A stretch of 64,000 bases of DNA from Rhizobium sp. R634 (lineage in GTDB: Bacteria; Pseudomonadota; Alphaproteobacteria; Rhizobiales; Rhizobiaceae): NCBI RefSeq assembly GCF_002211305.1, contig NZ_LOKW01000005.1, positions 124,001 through 188,000 on the forward strand, read 5' to 3'. Shown here piece by piece: positions 32,684-41,787 of the stretch. The notes below the pieces were generated by a model. The model had not been told where the DNA came from, made no database searches, and saw only the letters and a program-made list of their open reading frames with translations. Each line of letters begins with the position of its first letter. Position 1 is the stretch's first letter. The position numbers were made by a program, and so were the translations under genes.

Positions 32684-33693
32684 TGCTTGGCCGCCGGAGG
32701 CTCGGAAAGCCGCACCGTGACCGGCATGCCCTGGCGCAGATCCGGGCCGGGCCTGTCGATGACGATCCTCAGGCGATAGACGAGATCGGTCCGGAGTTCC
32801 GGCGTCTCCACCGATTTCGGGGTGAATTCGGCGACCGGCGAGATGAAGCCGATCGTGCCTTCATAGGGCTTGTCCGGCGCCGTATCGGAGGCGACCGATA
32901 CCTTCATGCCGGGGTGGATGCGGCCGAGATCGGGCTCGGCGACGTAGCTGCGCACCCAGACAGGCTCGGTCAGGGACAGCACGAAGACGGTATCGGCCGG
33001 CGAGACGATCGCGCCGTTCTCGCGCACCCGCGAGAGGATGATGCCGTCGTTCGGTGCGCGCAGCTCCGTATCGGCGAGCGAGGTGCGGGCCGAGGCGAGC
33101 GTCGCCTCGGCGGCCTTCAGCTGAGCGTCGGCGGCGGCGATATCCTCGACGCGCGAGCCCTCCTCAAGCAGCTTCAGCGCTTCGCTGGCGGACTGGGAGC
33201 GAGCGGTGGCCATCGCCTTTGCGGCGGTCGCCTGGTCGAGGCTCGCCTCGGAGATCGTGCCCTGCGGGCGCAGCTGGCGGGCACGCTCATAGGCGAGGTT
33301 GGCGTTTTCGAGATCGGCGAGGCTCTCGTCATAGGCGGCGCGCGCCTGGGCGATCTCGGTCGGCCGCGGGCCGGCCTTCAGCTTGTCGAGCGTTGCGCGA
33401 AGGGCTGCGGCATTGGCCTCGCCGGAGCGGACGGCGAATTCATAGGGCGCGGCGTCGAGCTTCGCCAGGACCGCGTCCCTCTTGACGACATCGCCCTCGT
33501 CGACGCGGAGCTCGGAGAGGCGCCCGCTGACGCGAAAACCGAGCGAGACCTGGCGGATATCGACATTGCCGTAAAGGACGAATTCGCGGCGGGCCTCGGG
33601 CAGCCAGCCGAGCTTCTCGGGCAGGCCGTACCACCATGCGGCGGCCCCGCCGGCGGCGAGGAGAAGAATGGCGAGGGGAAGGATGCGTTTCAT
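32680..33693 (-). CDS. HlyD-family periplasmic adaptor (YbhG-like)
   Basis: It has 337 residues from ATG 33693, which overlaps the regulator stop; a longer reading is a shadow. A signal/anchor helix ([20 protein letters not shown]) precedes a lipoyl-like beta domain and a long coiled-coil hairpin (about 90-205). A barrel domain follows with [20 protein letters not shown]. It links the inner-membrane ABC exporter to the outer membrane, as YbhG does. Confidence 0.88.
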   Translation of the reverse strand: MKRILPLAILLLAAGGAAAWWYGLPEKLGWLPEARREFVLYGNVDIRQVSLGFRVSGRLSELRVDEGDVVKRDAVLAKLDAAPYEFAVRSGEANAAALRATLDKLKAGPRPTEIAQARAAYDESLADLENANLAYERARQLRPQGTISEASLDQATAAKAMATARSQSASEALKLLEEGSRVEDIAAADAQLKAAEATLASARTSLADTELRAPNDGIILSRVRENGAIVSPADTVFVLSLTEPVWVRSYVAEPDLGRIHPGMKVSVASDTAPDKPYEGTIGFISPVAEFTPKSVETPELRTDLVYRLRIVIDRPGPDLRQGMPVTVRLSEPPAAKQ

Positions 33694-34394
33694 GCTGCAC
33701 CGCCTTTCGGCTGGCCGATGACTTCGGCCAGCTCGGCCGCCAGGCGCCGCAGGATTTCCACCTGCTCGGGGCCGAAGGTCTCCCATTCCATCTGGGCGAG
33801 CACGGAGGCATGGGCGAAACGGAAGATGAGGATGCTGCCGACGAGATTGAAGGTGCGCAGGCGCACATGTTCGGATGCCGGATCCTCGCGCAGAATGGCG
33901 CCGACGAGCCGGCGGCCCATCTCGATCATCGGCCGCATGATGCCCTGATAGACCCGCCTGAAGGCTTCGGTCGGCTCCATCTGCTCGCGGATCAGGAAGC
34001 GGGCCCAGGGTTCGGATTCCTTGGCGACGAAGAGCGTCACCATGGTCTGGAGGACTTCGGTGAGGAAGGCGCGCGCCTCGGCTTCTCCGAGCGGTTCGCC
34101 GGCTGCGTCGAGCGCCATCAGATGCGCGCCGATGCGCGCCCGCATGCCGCTGACATGGGCGTCGATCCGCATCATCAGATATTCGGCGGTGGCGATGTAG
34201 AGGCCTTCCTTACTGCCGAAATAATAGGGGATTGCCTGCAGGTTGACGCCGGCGGCTTCGGTCAGCTGACGGGTCGAGGCGCCGTCGAAACCGTAGCGCC
34301 CGAAAACGTCGAGCGCGGCCGTCAGCATCTTCTGGCGCGCGATCTCTGCGCGGGCGGAGGCAGGTGGGTTTTGGGTGTCGTTGTTCTGGGTCAT
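33690..34394 (-). CDS. CecR-like TetR regulator of the ABC exporter operon
   Basis: It has 234 residues from ATG 34394. The TetR helix-turn-helix ([20 protein letters not shown] then [18 protein letters not shown]) precedes a CecR/YbiH-type C-terminal domain ([20 protein letters not shown]). It is first in the operon and probably represses it. A near-perfect housekeeping promoter precedes it. Confidence 0.87.
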   Translation of the reverse strand: MTQNNDTQNPPASARAEIARQKMLTAALDVFGRYGFDGASTRQLTEAAGVNLQAIPYYFGSKEGLYIATAEYLMMRIDAHVSGMRARIGAHLMALDAAGEPLGEAEARAFLTEVLQTMVTLFVAKESEPWARFLIREQMEPTEAFRRVYQGIMRPMIEMGRRLVGAILREDPASEHVRLRTFNLVGSILIFRFAHASVLAQMEWETFGPEQVEILRRLAAELAEVIGQPKGGAA

Positions 34395-34400
34395 GACGGA

Positions 34401-34429
34401 TTTATAACACCAACACTCAAATAAGTCAA
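34401..34429 (-). promoter_or_regulatory. Housekeeping promoter of the exporter operon
   Basis: On the minus strand TTGACT (34429-34424), a 17-base spacer, then TATAAA (34406-34401), ending 7 bases before the ATG at 34394. The transcript would have a very short leader or start at a later codon. Confidence 0.65.
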
Positions 34430-34472
34430 TCGAATGATATATTATGGGCAAGCAGGTATTCGTGAATGCGAA

Positions 34473-34502
34473 AAAGGGCACCTTGCCGCCGGGGTGCCCT
34501 TT
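34473..34502 (-). terminator. Rho-independent terminator of the phospholipase-D-like gene
   Basis: The stem AAAGGGCACC / GGTGCCCTTT, reading on the minus strand into TTTTTCG, lies 22 bases after the stop at 34524. Confidence 0.8.
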
Positions 34503-34523
34503 CCAATCGTCGACGTTATCGTT

Positions 34524-36614
34524 TCAAAGGCCGAGGAAATAATTCCGGCTCGACGGCGCCTTGGCAGGGGCGAACCACTTGCCCTGCCAGCTCGCCTTGG
34601 TGTTGAGGAAGCCGCCGCCGGTATCCGCTTTCGGCGGCCGGCCCGTGGCAATCAGCGACTGGCGGAGCTCCTCCTGCAGCTTGGCACGCAGGACGTAGTG
34701 ATCGTAGATATCGAGAATATGGATCGCGTAGGCGATGGCGAGCGACTGGTTGCCGCGGATGACCAGCAGGTTCTCGTCGTTCTGGTAGGAGGCCTTGTAA
34801 CCGAGATTGTGGCTGCCTGTTATGACGGTGCAATTGTCGGGATGGAGCGGGTCGATGACGACGATCTTGTCGTGGATGATCGCATGGCCGGCGCTCAGCA
34901 ATTCGGGCCTGAGATCGCCGAACTGGGCGGAGATCGCCGCCGCCCGCACCATCACGACGCGGCCGGCATCGCCGCCCGGCCACCAGATCGCCCGCTGCGG
35001 CAGATCCCGGACCGTGCCGTCCGGCCTGGTATAGGTCGTCGGCTCGCCGGGTTTTGCCGGCGGCAGCGCCGCCGGATTGCTGATCGCGCCCTGAACGAGC
35101 AGATCCGGCCGCTTGGCGGCAGCCTCCGCCGCCTGGCCGATGACGTTCTGTTCGCCGCGCACTCCCGGATAGAAGGTGAGGAAGAGGATCGCGTCGTCGG
35201 CATGCTCCATCAGCGAATAGACGCGGCTCAGATCGACGGGCGTCGGCGATGTCTTGTTCTTGGTCGGCGCCTTGGTGTTGGGTGAAAACAGGATTTCGAC
35301 GGTGGTCTTGCCGTCCGCCAGCTTTATCGGCGTAACCGGTTCGGCATTGGCTTGGCGCAGCGCCGTGCCCTGCACGCCCTTGCTCGGCGCAAATCCCACG
35401 GCGGTTTCGCCGTGTTTGGTGACGGTCAAGGGCACGCCAGCGGGCTGCGGATCATCCCGCAAGAGCTTCCAATAGGCGAGGAACCGTGCCGCGACCTTCT
35501 TGTCGTCGATCAGGATGACGTTGTTCGACTGGGTGCAGAGGCCGGTTTCGGTCCAGTTGGTGCTGCCGGTCATGACGGTGCGGGCGACGCCGCCTTCGAC
35601 ATAGACGGCGAATTTATTGTGACCGATGTGGCTGTTGTTGTTGAAGAGGCGATCCTGCACGCGATCGGCCGCAGGGGCGGCGGCATGAAGGCCGGCGCGG
35701 GATTTATTGTTGCCCGTATCCCAGACGACCGGTTTCCTCGGCGGTGCGTCGCCCTTCTTGTTGAGATCGGTCGATCCCGAAGTGGAGAGGATGACATGCG
35801 CCTTGCCCGCCTCGACGAGCGCTGTCAGCCTTCTCACCAATTCCGGATCGTGCAGTTCGTAAAGCGCCAGATAGAGTTCGCCGTTTCCGTTCTCGGCACG
35901 GTCGATCAGCAGCGTCAGGAAGCTCAGCACATCGGCCGTCAGGAACAGGCGGATCGGATCGTTCTCCTTGGGAATATGCTCCTTCAGCGTCTTCAGCAGG
36001 CCTTCGGTGACGCGCATCGCCGGGCCGGGCGCGATATTCTCAGGCTTGACGCCCTGCACCTTTTCCAGCTGGCGCAGCAGGTTCTGCGTCGAAAGAATGC
36101 CGTTGGTATAGGTCGCCTTGATGGAACCGCCGCCCGGAAAATCGTGGGTGACGTCGATGCTCTCGGTCTTGAAGGGCTCGTCGAGAATGAAGAGCGGCCG
36201 TTGCGGCCCCTCGTAGCGCGGCTTGCCGTTCTCGTCGCGATAGGGCGCGGTGTCGGAGGTGGGAACCTCCGCCCGGCCGGGACCGGCGAGGCCGATCGGC
36301 GTGATCTCGTAATGGATCCTGAAATCGATCGGCCTGACGGTGGCCTCGTCGCGGGAGCGGCGCAGCGTCAGGTCGCGCCACTGATATTGCTGGATCGGCC
36401 AGACCGAGCTGTCCTGCTCCAGCCAGTCGCGATTCGATTGATCGTTGAAAGCGATCCAGGTCGGCAGGATGCGCCTCGCGCCGGCGTCCGGCCCGGTCTC
36501 ATGCACGCGGGTGATCATGAAGCCGAGGCAATCCTCGATCGGGCCGTCCGCCGTCCAGGCGAGATAGGCGACCTCGCCATTGCACCATGCACCTGCCTTG
36601 GTAATCCCGCCCAT
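34524..36614 (-). CDS. Phospholipase-D-superfamily protein
   Basis: This 696-residue protein has two HKD-like segments. The C-terminal one is classic (HDKIVVID then TGSHNLGYKAS). The first reads HNKFAVYV followed by GSTNWTETG and lacks the Asp of HxKx4D. It has no obvious signal peptide. It could hydrolyse or transfer phosphodiesters (phospholipid or nucleic acid). It stands alone between its own terminator and a 350-base upstream gap. Confidence 0.75.
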   Translation of the reverse strand: MGGITKAGAWCNGEVAYLAWTADGPIEDCLGFMITRVHETGPDAGARRILPTWIAFNDQSNRDWLEQDSSVWPIQQYQWRDLTLRRSRDEATVRPIDFRIHYEITPIGLAGPGRAEVPTSDTAPYRDENGKPRYEGPQRPLFILDEPFKTESIDVTHDFPGGGSIKATYTNGILSTQNLLRQLEKVQGVKPENIAPGPAMRVTEGLLKTLKEHIPKENDPIRLFLTADVLSFLTLLIDRAENGNGELYLALYELHDPELVRRLTALVEAGKAHVILSTSGSTDLNKKGDAPPRKPVVWDTGNNKSRAGLHAAAPAADRVQDRLFNNNSHIGHNKFAVYVEGGVARTVMTGSTNWTETGLCTQSNNVILIDDKKVAARFLAYWKLLRDDPQPAGVPLTVTKHGETAVGFAPSKGVQGTALRQANAEPVTPIKLADGKTTVEILFSPNTKAPTKNKTSPTPVDLSRVYSLMEHADDAILFLTFYPGVRGEQNVIGQAAEAAAKRPDLLVQGAISNPAALPPAKPGEPTTYTRPDGTVRDLPQRAIWWPGGDAGRVVMVRAAAISAQFGDLRPELLSAGHAIIHDKIVVIDPLHPDNCTVITGSHNLGYKASYQNDENLLVIRGNQSLAIAYAIHILDIYDHYVLRAKLQEELRQSLIATGRPPKADTGGGFLNTKASWQGKWFAPAKAPSSRNYFLGL

Positions 36615-36966
36615 GCACGCCTCCCCTTGTTGATGCTGAAATCACGATTGCAGCCGCGGCGGCGATGAGCCCTCCACCCATGCCGCCTCTATCGTCGGTT
36701 GCGCCTGCCTCTATACATATAGGCAGGCGATACTAAAGTAACGTGACATCCGTCACGCCGGCAGCGGAAAAGCAAAGAGGCCCCGGGGGGAACGGACCTC
36801 GCAGGGTTCGGGGTGGCTGCTAACAGTGGCAAAGCACCATCGCTAATTTTGACGACACTGATATGTCCAGCGCCGGTCATCGCGGAACGGAAAGCCGGCT
36901 GTTTTTCTCGTTATGCGCTCATTTTTTGACACAAAACTGCCTTGCTCCTTCCGTATCGCCAATGCG
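36615..36966. other. Gene-free stretch upstream of the PLD-like gene
   Basis: I see no convincing gene here. It holds G/C-rich patches and TTGACA at about 36927, a possible -35 for the small open frame at 36967. A GGAAC near 36892 is followed by CGTT only after 20 bases, too far for an EcfG promoter. Confidence 0.5.
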
Positions 36967-37119
36967 ATGCGTATCCAAATCTATATTATCGCGCTCCTGC
37001 TCAGCGCCATCATGTGGTCGATCTCGTTCGATGCGGCGCGGGAATCCTATCACGCTGCGCAGAGCGCCGGTCTGATGCCGAACCTGCATATCAACAAGAG
37101 GCTGGATCGCATCCTCTAA
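36967..37119 (+). CDS. Possible small membrane or exported peptide (50 aa)
   Basis: From ATG 36967 the frame gives 50 residues with one hydrophobic helix (IYIIALLLSAIMWSISFDAA) and a polar tail ending NKRLDRIL. There is no strong ribosome site, so it may be spurious. A hairpin (GCCAGCC / GGCTGGC, 37148-37168) lies 28 bases after the stop. I recognise no family. Confidence 0.4.
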   Translation: MRIQIYIIALLLSAIMWSISFDAARESYHAAQSAGLMPNLHINKRLDRIL

Positions 37120-37360
37120 ACTGCGATCCGCGCCATGCCTGATCGCTGCCAGCCGTGGTTTGGCTGGCGTTATCAGGTATCTGGACGGTCCTCCGGACAG
37201 AAAGTCAAATTTCGTAAAATTTGACCGATCTGCTTAAAAGCCCTGCAAATACTGGTGTGTAGAGTGTTCTCATGAAGGCGGCCGAAGCGTGGACAGACGC
37301 ATCGACCGCTTGGATCAGGGCAAAACGAAAGCCCGGCGATCCGAAAACGGGGACTTCGAC

Positions 37361-37675
37361 ATGCAGAAAACTCTTGCCGCCATCGCCTTGACCTTGAGCA
37401 TCACCGCGGCTGCCGGTCCGGCCTTCGCCATCGGGCCCGCCGGTCTTGCCCAAGACCTGATGTACACGTCCGCCATCGGCCATTCGCCCGAGGTTCCGCT
37501 GACGACACGAGTGGGTTTCGTCAGGCCCAGCGTTCCCTTCGTTCTGCGCAGCCCGGCCGCCGTCGAAGGCGAGGGCCATCAGCTCAAGGCCTATTCGCAG
37601 AGCCTGACCTTTGCCATCGACTATGTGTTTTCGAAGACGGTCGCCGCCGTGGAAGCGGTCACGTTTCTGCTCTGA
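37361..37675 (+). CDS. Exported hypothetical protein, possibly degenerate relative of the transglutaminase-like protease
   Basis: It has 104 residues from ATG 37361 with a clear signal peptide (MQKTLAAIALTLSITAAAGP, cleavage after AFA). The mature start IGPAGLAQDL resembles the BTLCP protease at 49364-49963 (AGPAGLARGL), and a later GEGH recalls its GEGHAVL. The catalytic Cys segment is missing. It may be a truncated paralogue or an unrelated small exported protein. Confidence 0.55.
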   Translation: MQKTLAAIALTLSITAAAGPAFAIGPAGLAQDLMYTSAIGHSPEVPLTTRVGFVRPSVPFVLRSPAAVEGEGHQLKAYSQSLTFAIDYVFSKTVAAVEAVTFLL

Positions 37676-37695
37676 AGCGCGGAAACGTTCGGAGT

Positions 37696-38712
37696 CTAGG
37701 CGTTCAATTCGCGACGAACGTCGAGATACCACTCGACGAAGGCTTTGACGCCGACATCCAGTGTCGTGCTCGGCTTGTAGCCCGTCAGCGCGACGAGCAG
37801 ATCGGGAGCGGCGAAGGTGCGCGGCACGTCGCCTTTCTGCATGGCCAGCATCTTGCGGATGGCAGGACGGCCGAGCGCCTTTTCCACCGTTTCGACGAAA
37901 TCCATCAGGCTGACCGGCTGGCCGCCGCCGATGTTGACGACACGGAAAGGCGCCTGGCGCGAGAGCGTTTCGATGCTTGCATCGGCCAAACGATTTTCCT
38001 CGTTCGGGGCAATGGCCGACAGCCGGACGATCGCTTCGATGAGATCGTCGATGTAGGTGAAGTCACGGCTCATATTGCCTTCGCCGTAGATCTCGATCGG
38101 CTGGCCTTCGAGCATGTTCTTGGCGAATTTGAACAGCGCCATGTCGGGCCGGCCCCACGGACCGTAAACGGTAAAGAAGCGAAAGGCCGTGGTCGGAATC
38201 TTGTGGAGGTGCGCATAGCTGTGCGCCATCAGCTCCATCGATTTCTTCGTCGCGGCATAGATGGTGAGCGGCTCGTCGGCGCGATCGGTCTCGTGGAAGG
38301 GAACGGTCGCGTTGGCGCCGTAGATCGACGAGGTCGAGGCGAGCATCAGATGGCGGATTTCGACGCGCCGCGCGATTTCCATGATGTTCCATGAGCCTTC
38401 GACATTCGAATGAATATAGGCCTCGGGATTTTCCAGGCTGTAGCGCACGCCGGCCTGTGCGGCGAGGTGGATCAGGATGTCAGGCCTGGCCGCGACGACC
38501 GCCGCCTCGAGCGCCTTGCGATCCTCGAGCATTGATATGACGGGTGTGAAGGCCGGAAACTGGGAGAGCGCGGCGTGACGCATCTCCTTGAGCTTGACGT
38601 TGTAATAGGTTGTCAGGCCGTCGAAGCCCGTCACCTCGTGCCCTTCCTGCAGCAGGCGCCTGGCCAGATGAAAACCGATGAAGCCGGCAGTGCCCGTAAT
38701 GAAGTAGCGCAT
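37696..38712 (-). CDS. lpsL: UDP-glucuronate 4-epimerase (NAD-dependent epimerase)
   Basis: It has 338 residues from ATG 38712, which follows AAGGTGGGA. It is an extended SDR with the NAD motif GTAGFIG, the catalytic YxxxK in [11 protein letters not shown] and the substrate segment [20 protein letters not shown]. It would convert UDP-glucuronate to UDP-galacturonate for LPS core or other polysaccharides. It fits with the ugd gene at 47-49 kb, which makes UDP-glucuronate. It diverges from the EEP gene. Confidence 0.88.
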   Translation of the reverse strand: MRYFITGTAGFIGFHLARRLLQEGHEVTGFDGLTTYYNVKLKEMRHAALSQFPAFTPVISMLEDRKALEAAVVAARPDILIHLAAQAGVRYSLENPEAYIHSNVEGSWNIMEIARRVEIRHLMLASTSSIYGANATVPFHETDRADEPLTIYAATKKSMELMAHSYAHLHKIPTTAFRFFTVYGPWGRPDMALFKFAKNMLEGQPIEIYGEGNMSRDFTYIDDLIEAIVRLSAIAPNEENRLADASIETLSRQAPFRVVNIGGGQPVSLMDFVETVEKALGRPAIRKMLAMQKGDVPRTFAAPDLLVALTGYKPSTTLDVGVKAFVEWYLDVRRELNA

Positions 38713-38929
38713 TCCCACCTTCTCTCGGCTCCCTGCCGACGGCAAAAAAGCCGATTCCGTATAAAAGTGGACCTCACTTACAAGATAAAAACAGGGCGAG
38801 TCGATAGGCCTTTGACAGATAAGGCTTGAGCGCCGCCGCTGCCGTCGTTCGTCCAAATCATGCTGCGTTGCACCATGCGGAATGACGTGTTATGGCCGGC
38901 TGGTCGTCTGCGATCGGAACCAGGGATCG

Positions 38930-39874
38930 ATGAGAAACATAATTTATTGGATTCTCTCGGCATTTCTCACCCTGGCCATAGCGCTCGTGTCGCTGCGCTA
39001 TGTCACGAACTTCTGGCTGCTGTCCTTCATCTACAGTTTCCAGATCCATCTCGGCGTCCTATTCATCGCCGCCAGCCTGGTGATCCTCGCCATCAGGCGG
39101 CACGCCTACGGCTTCGTGCTTCTGCTTGCCTCGCTGCTTCTCACCGCGCATGGCGTCGTCATGCTGCGCGAATTTGCCGACGAGGACAGGGGGGCGGGAA
39201 CGGCGCCGCTTTTCCGTCTGATGTCGTTCAACGTCGCGATCGACAACTGGAAAAACTCGACCGCCATTGCCGATATGGTGATCGCCTCGAATGCCGATGT
39301 CGTCAATCTGATGGAAGCCAAGCCGCTGACGTTTCATCTGCAGCGATTGTTCAAGGTCTATCCCTACCATATCGGCTGCGACCACGGCAAAGACAGCTGT
39401 GACACGCTGCTCTTGTCCAAACGCCCGTTCGTCACACGGCAGGTCGCGAGCATCGGCAGTCTCAGGAAAGACAGGCTGGTCGTCGCAGGCGTCGAGTTCG
39501 GCGGGCAAACCTTCAATTTCGTCTCGGCGCACCTGACCAAGCCCTATTTCGACGATTACCAGGCGGAAGAATTGGGAGATCTCGGCAAGGCGCTCGGTGC
39601 GATCTCAGGTCCGCTGGTGCTGTCGGGCGATTTCAACTCGTCGTCGATTGCCCCCGGCATCCAGGCTTTCCTGCGCAAACAGAAACTGAAGACCGTGGCG
39701 CCCGAACCGGCTACATGGCCGATCGCCGCCGGACGGTTCGGCATCGCCATCGACCACATATTCGCGCGCGCCCCGCTTCATCTGACGTCGTTGAAACGCC
39801 TCGACGACAATCTCGGTTCGAACCATTCGGGCCTGATCGCCGAGTTCGTTCTCGACAAGGACGGTGAACCTTAA
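38930..39874 (+). CDS. Membrane-anchored endonuclease/exonuclease/phosphatase-family protein
   Basis: It has 314 residues from ATG 38930, behind CAGGGA. Three N-terminal membrane helices (about 3-92) precede a periplasmic EEP domain with MSFNVAIDN, Glu in NLMEAKP, the LSGDFNSS motif and the closing SNHSG. Substrates in this family range from nucleic acids to phospholipids. It stands next to lpsL, divergently transcribed; a role at the envelope is inference. Confidence 0.82.
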   Translation: MRNIIYWILSAFLTLAIALVSLRYVTNFWLLSFIYSFQIHLGVLFIAASLVILAIRRHAYGFVLLLASLLLTAHGVVMLREFADEDRGAGTAPLFRLMSFNVAIDNWKNSTAIADMVIASNADVVNLMEAKPLTFHLQRLFKVYPYHIGCDHGKDSCDTLLLSKRPFVTRQVASIGSLRKDRLVVAGVEFGGQTFNFVSAHLTKPYFDDYQAEELGDLGKALGAISGPLVLSGDFNSSSIAPGIQAFLRKQKLKTVAPEPATWPIAAGRFGIAIDHIFARAPLHLTSLKRLDDNLGSNHSGLIAEFVLDKDGEP

Positions 39875-39897
39875 CTGCTGCGATAGCCGGTCCGAAA

Positions 39898-40203
39898 TCA
39901 GAATCTGGTCCGGCCGCCCTTTCGGTCGATCATCTGAAACTTCTTTCCATCGGTCTTCACGCTGACGCAATCGGTCGATTTGTCGGGAAACCGGACGCAC
40001 ACCTGGCCATTGCTGATCTTGTAGCCATTCTTGTTGCCCTCACGATATTCGTAGCCGTTCTTGGCTTCTTTCAGCTCCGACGTGCCGGGCAGGTGCTGGC
40101 GAATTTCCGCTTCGCTTGCGGCTCGCATGTTCGCCGTCTGGGCAACGGCCATTGCAGGCAGCACGAGTGAAAGCAAACCGGCGAGGGCGGGCAGGCTACG
40201 CAT
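39898..40203 (-). CDS. Small exported hypothetical protein
   Basis: It has 101 residues from ATG 40203 with a signal peptide (LPALAGLLSLVLPAMAVAQ). The mature part is basic and includes a repeated glycine-tyrosine motif (NGYEYREGNKNGYKISNGQV) and two cysteines (VCVRF, TDCVSV) that may pair. No known function. It lies convergent to the EEP gene and upstream of nothing on its own strand. Confidence 0.7.
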   Translation of the reverse strand: MRSLPALAGLLSLVLPAMAVAQTANMRAASEAEIRQHLPGTSELKEAKNGYEYREGNKNGYKISNGQVCVRFPDKSTDCVSVKTDGKKFQMIDRKGGRTRF

Positions 40204-40319
40204 TGTGGACATCTCCTGTCAGGTCTGTCGGCGCATTCATTCTACGAGAATCCCCGCAGGGGAATTCAACAGGCATGGCGGCCATGCCGGCGGACGATCT
40301 CGGCCCGCCGGCCATTGCC

Positions 40320-41747
40320 TCAGGTTCTTCCGAATTCGTCGACGATGCGGATGATGTCGTCCTCGCCGAGATAGGAACCCGTCTGGACCTCGATGAGTTC
40401 GAGGACGATCTTGCCGGGATTGGCCAGGCGGTGGACTTCGCCGAGCGGAATATAGACGCTTTCGTTTTCGCGCAGCATCCGCACGGTCTCGCCGACCGTT
40501 ACCTCGGCGGTGCCCTTGACGACGACCCAGTGTTCGGAGCGATGGTGATGCTTCTGCAGCGAAAGCTTCTTGCCCGGCGTGACGAAGATGCGCTTCACCT
40601 GGAAGCGGTCGCCGTTGAAGATCGAGGTGTAGCCGCCCCAGGGACGATAGGACGTCGGATGGGTTTCGGTGAGTTTGGCCGTGGCGGAGGTGGTGGCCAG
40701 CATCTTCACCAGTTGCCCGACATTCTGGCTGTCCTTGAGGGGGCCTACGTAGACGGCATCCTCGCTGGCGATGACCGCGACATCTTCCATCCCCTGGACG
40801 GCAAGATGCACGCCATGCGTCATGACGAGCGAGTTGCGGGTATTGACGACGGTCGTATTGGCGGCGGCGACGTTGCCATTGTCGTCGCGGGCGCCGGACT
40901 TCCAGACGGCATCCCAGCTTCCCATGTCCGACCACCTGAAGGGCGAAGGGACAACGGCGGCCTTGGCGGTCTTTTCCATGATCGCATAGTCGATCGATAT
41001 ATCGGGGCTCTTGGCGAAGTGGTCGGCATCGAGGCGCGTGAAGTCGAGGTCGCGGCTTGCCTTGGAAACAGCCTTGCTTGCCGCCTTCAGCACGTCAGGC
41101 GCATATTCCTCCAGTTCCGCCAGCAGTTCCGTCACCGGGAACATGAAGATGCCGGAATTCCAGTAGAAGCCGCCGTCGGCGAGCATCTGCTCGGCCTTTT
41201 CCAAAGCCGGCTTCTCAACGAAGCGGCTGACCTTGTGGGCACCGTTTCCGAGCGCCTCGCCGATCTCGATATAGCCGTAGCCGGTCGCCGGCTCGGTCGG
41301 GTTGATGCCGAAGGTGACGAGCTTGCCTTCAGCGGCGGCATCGCGGGCGATGCGGATGCAATCGAAATAGCTGTCGTCGGCAAGGATCTCGTGATCCGAG
41401 GCGAGCATCTGGATGATGGTGTCCTTGCCGAAAAGCTCGCTGGCCAGCGTTGCGGCTGCCGCCACCGCTGCAGCGGTGTTGCGGGCAACCGGTTCGAGCA
41501 GCACGGCGGCGAGCGGGATGGCAAGTGAGCGCGCCTGCTCGGCCACCAGGAAGCGGAATTCTTCGTTGGTAACGACGATCGGCGCTTCATAGAGCGCTGG
41601 ATTGGAAACGCGTTCGAGGGTTGCCTGAAACAGCGTCTTGTCGCCGACGAACTGGATGAACTGCTTCGGGGCGGTGGCACGGGAGAGCGGCCAGAGCCGC
41701 GTGCCTTTGCCACCGGCCATGATCACGGGAACGATTTTCTGCGTCAT
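40320..41747 (-). CDS. manC: Mannose-1-phosphate guanylyltransferase / mannose-6-phosphate isomerase
   Basis: It has 475 residues from ATG 41747, which follows AAGGAAACC. The nucleotidyltransferase signature is VIMAGGKGTRLWPLSR, with FVEKPALEKA. The C-terminal cupin isomerase domain (about 350-470) has QKHHHRSEHWVVVKGTAEVT and the metal ligands of type II PMI. It makes GDP-mannose from mannose-1-phosphate. It is downstream of manB in a two-gene operon; rhizobial equivalents are called noeJ. Confidence 0.93.
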   Translation of the reverse strand: MTQKIVPVIMAGGKGTRLWPLSRATAPKQFIQFVGDKTLFQATLERVSNPALYEAPIVVTNEEFRFLVAEQARSLAIPLAAVLLEPVARNTAAAVAAAATLASELFGKDTIIQMLASDHEILADDSYFDCIRIARDAAAEGKLVTFGINPTEPATGYGYIEIGEALGNGAHKVSRFVEKPALEKAEQMLADGGFYWNSGIFMFPVTELLAELEEYAPDVLKAASKAVSKASRDLDFTRLDADHFAKSPDISIDYAIMEKTAKAAVVPSPFRWSDMGSWDAVWKSGARDDNGNVAAANTTVVNTRNSLVMTHGVHLAVQGMEDVAVIASEDAVYVGPLKDSQNVGQLVKMLATTSATAKLTETHPTSYRPWGGYTSIFNGDRFQVKRIFVTPGKKLSLQKHHHRSEHWVVVKGTAEVTVGETVRMLRENESVYIPLGEVHRLANPGKIVLELIEVQTGSYLGEDDIIRIVDEFGRT

Positions 41748-41787
41748 TGGCGGTTTCCTTGAAATAGACGACTTTTTCGTCGCATGC

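Noticed and set aside
30962-32779. Long plus-strand open frame (605 codons)
   Set aside because: Opposite the double-ATPase gene with intact Walker and signature motifs.
36892-36920. GGAAC followed by CGTT upstream of the small peptide
   Set aside because: The spacer is 20 bases, outside the 16-17 range.
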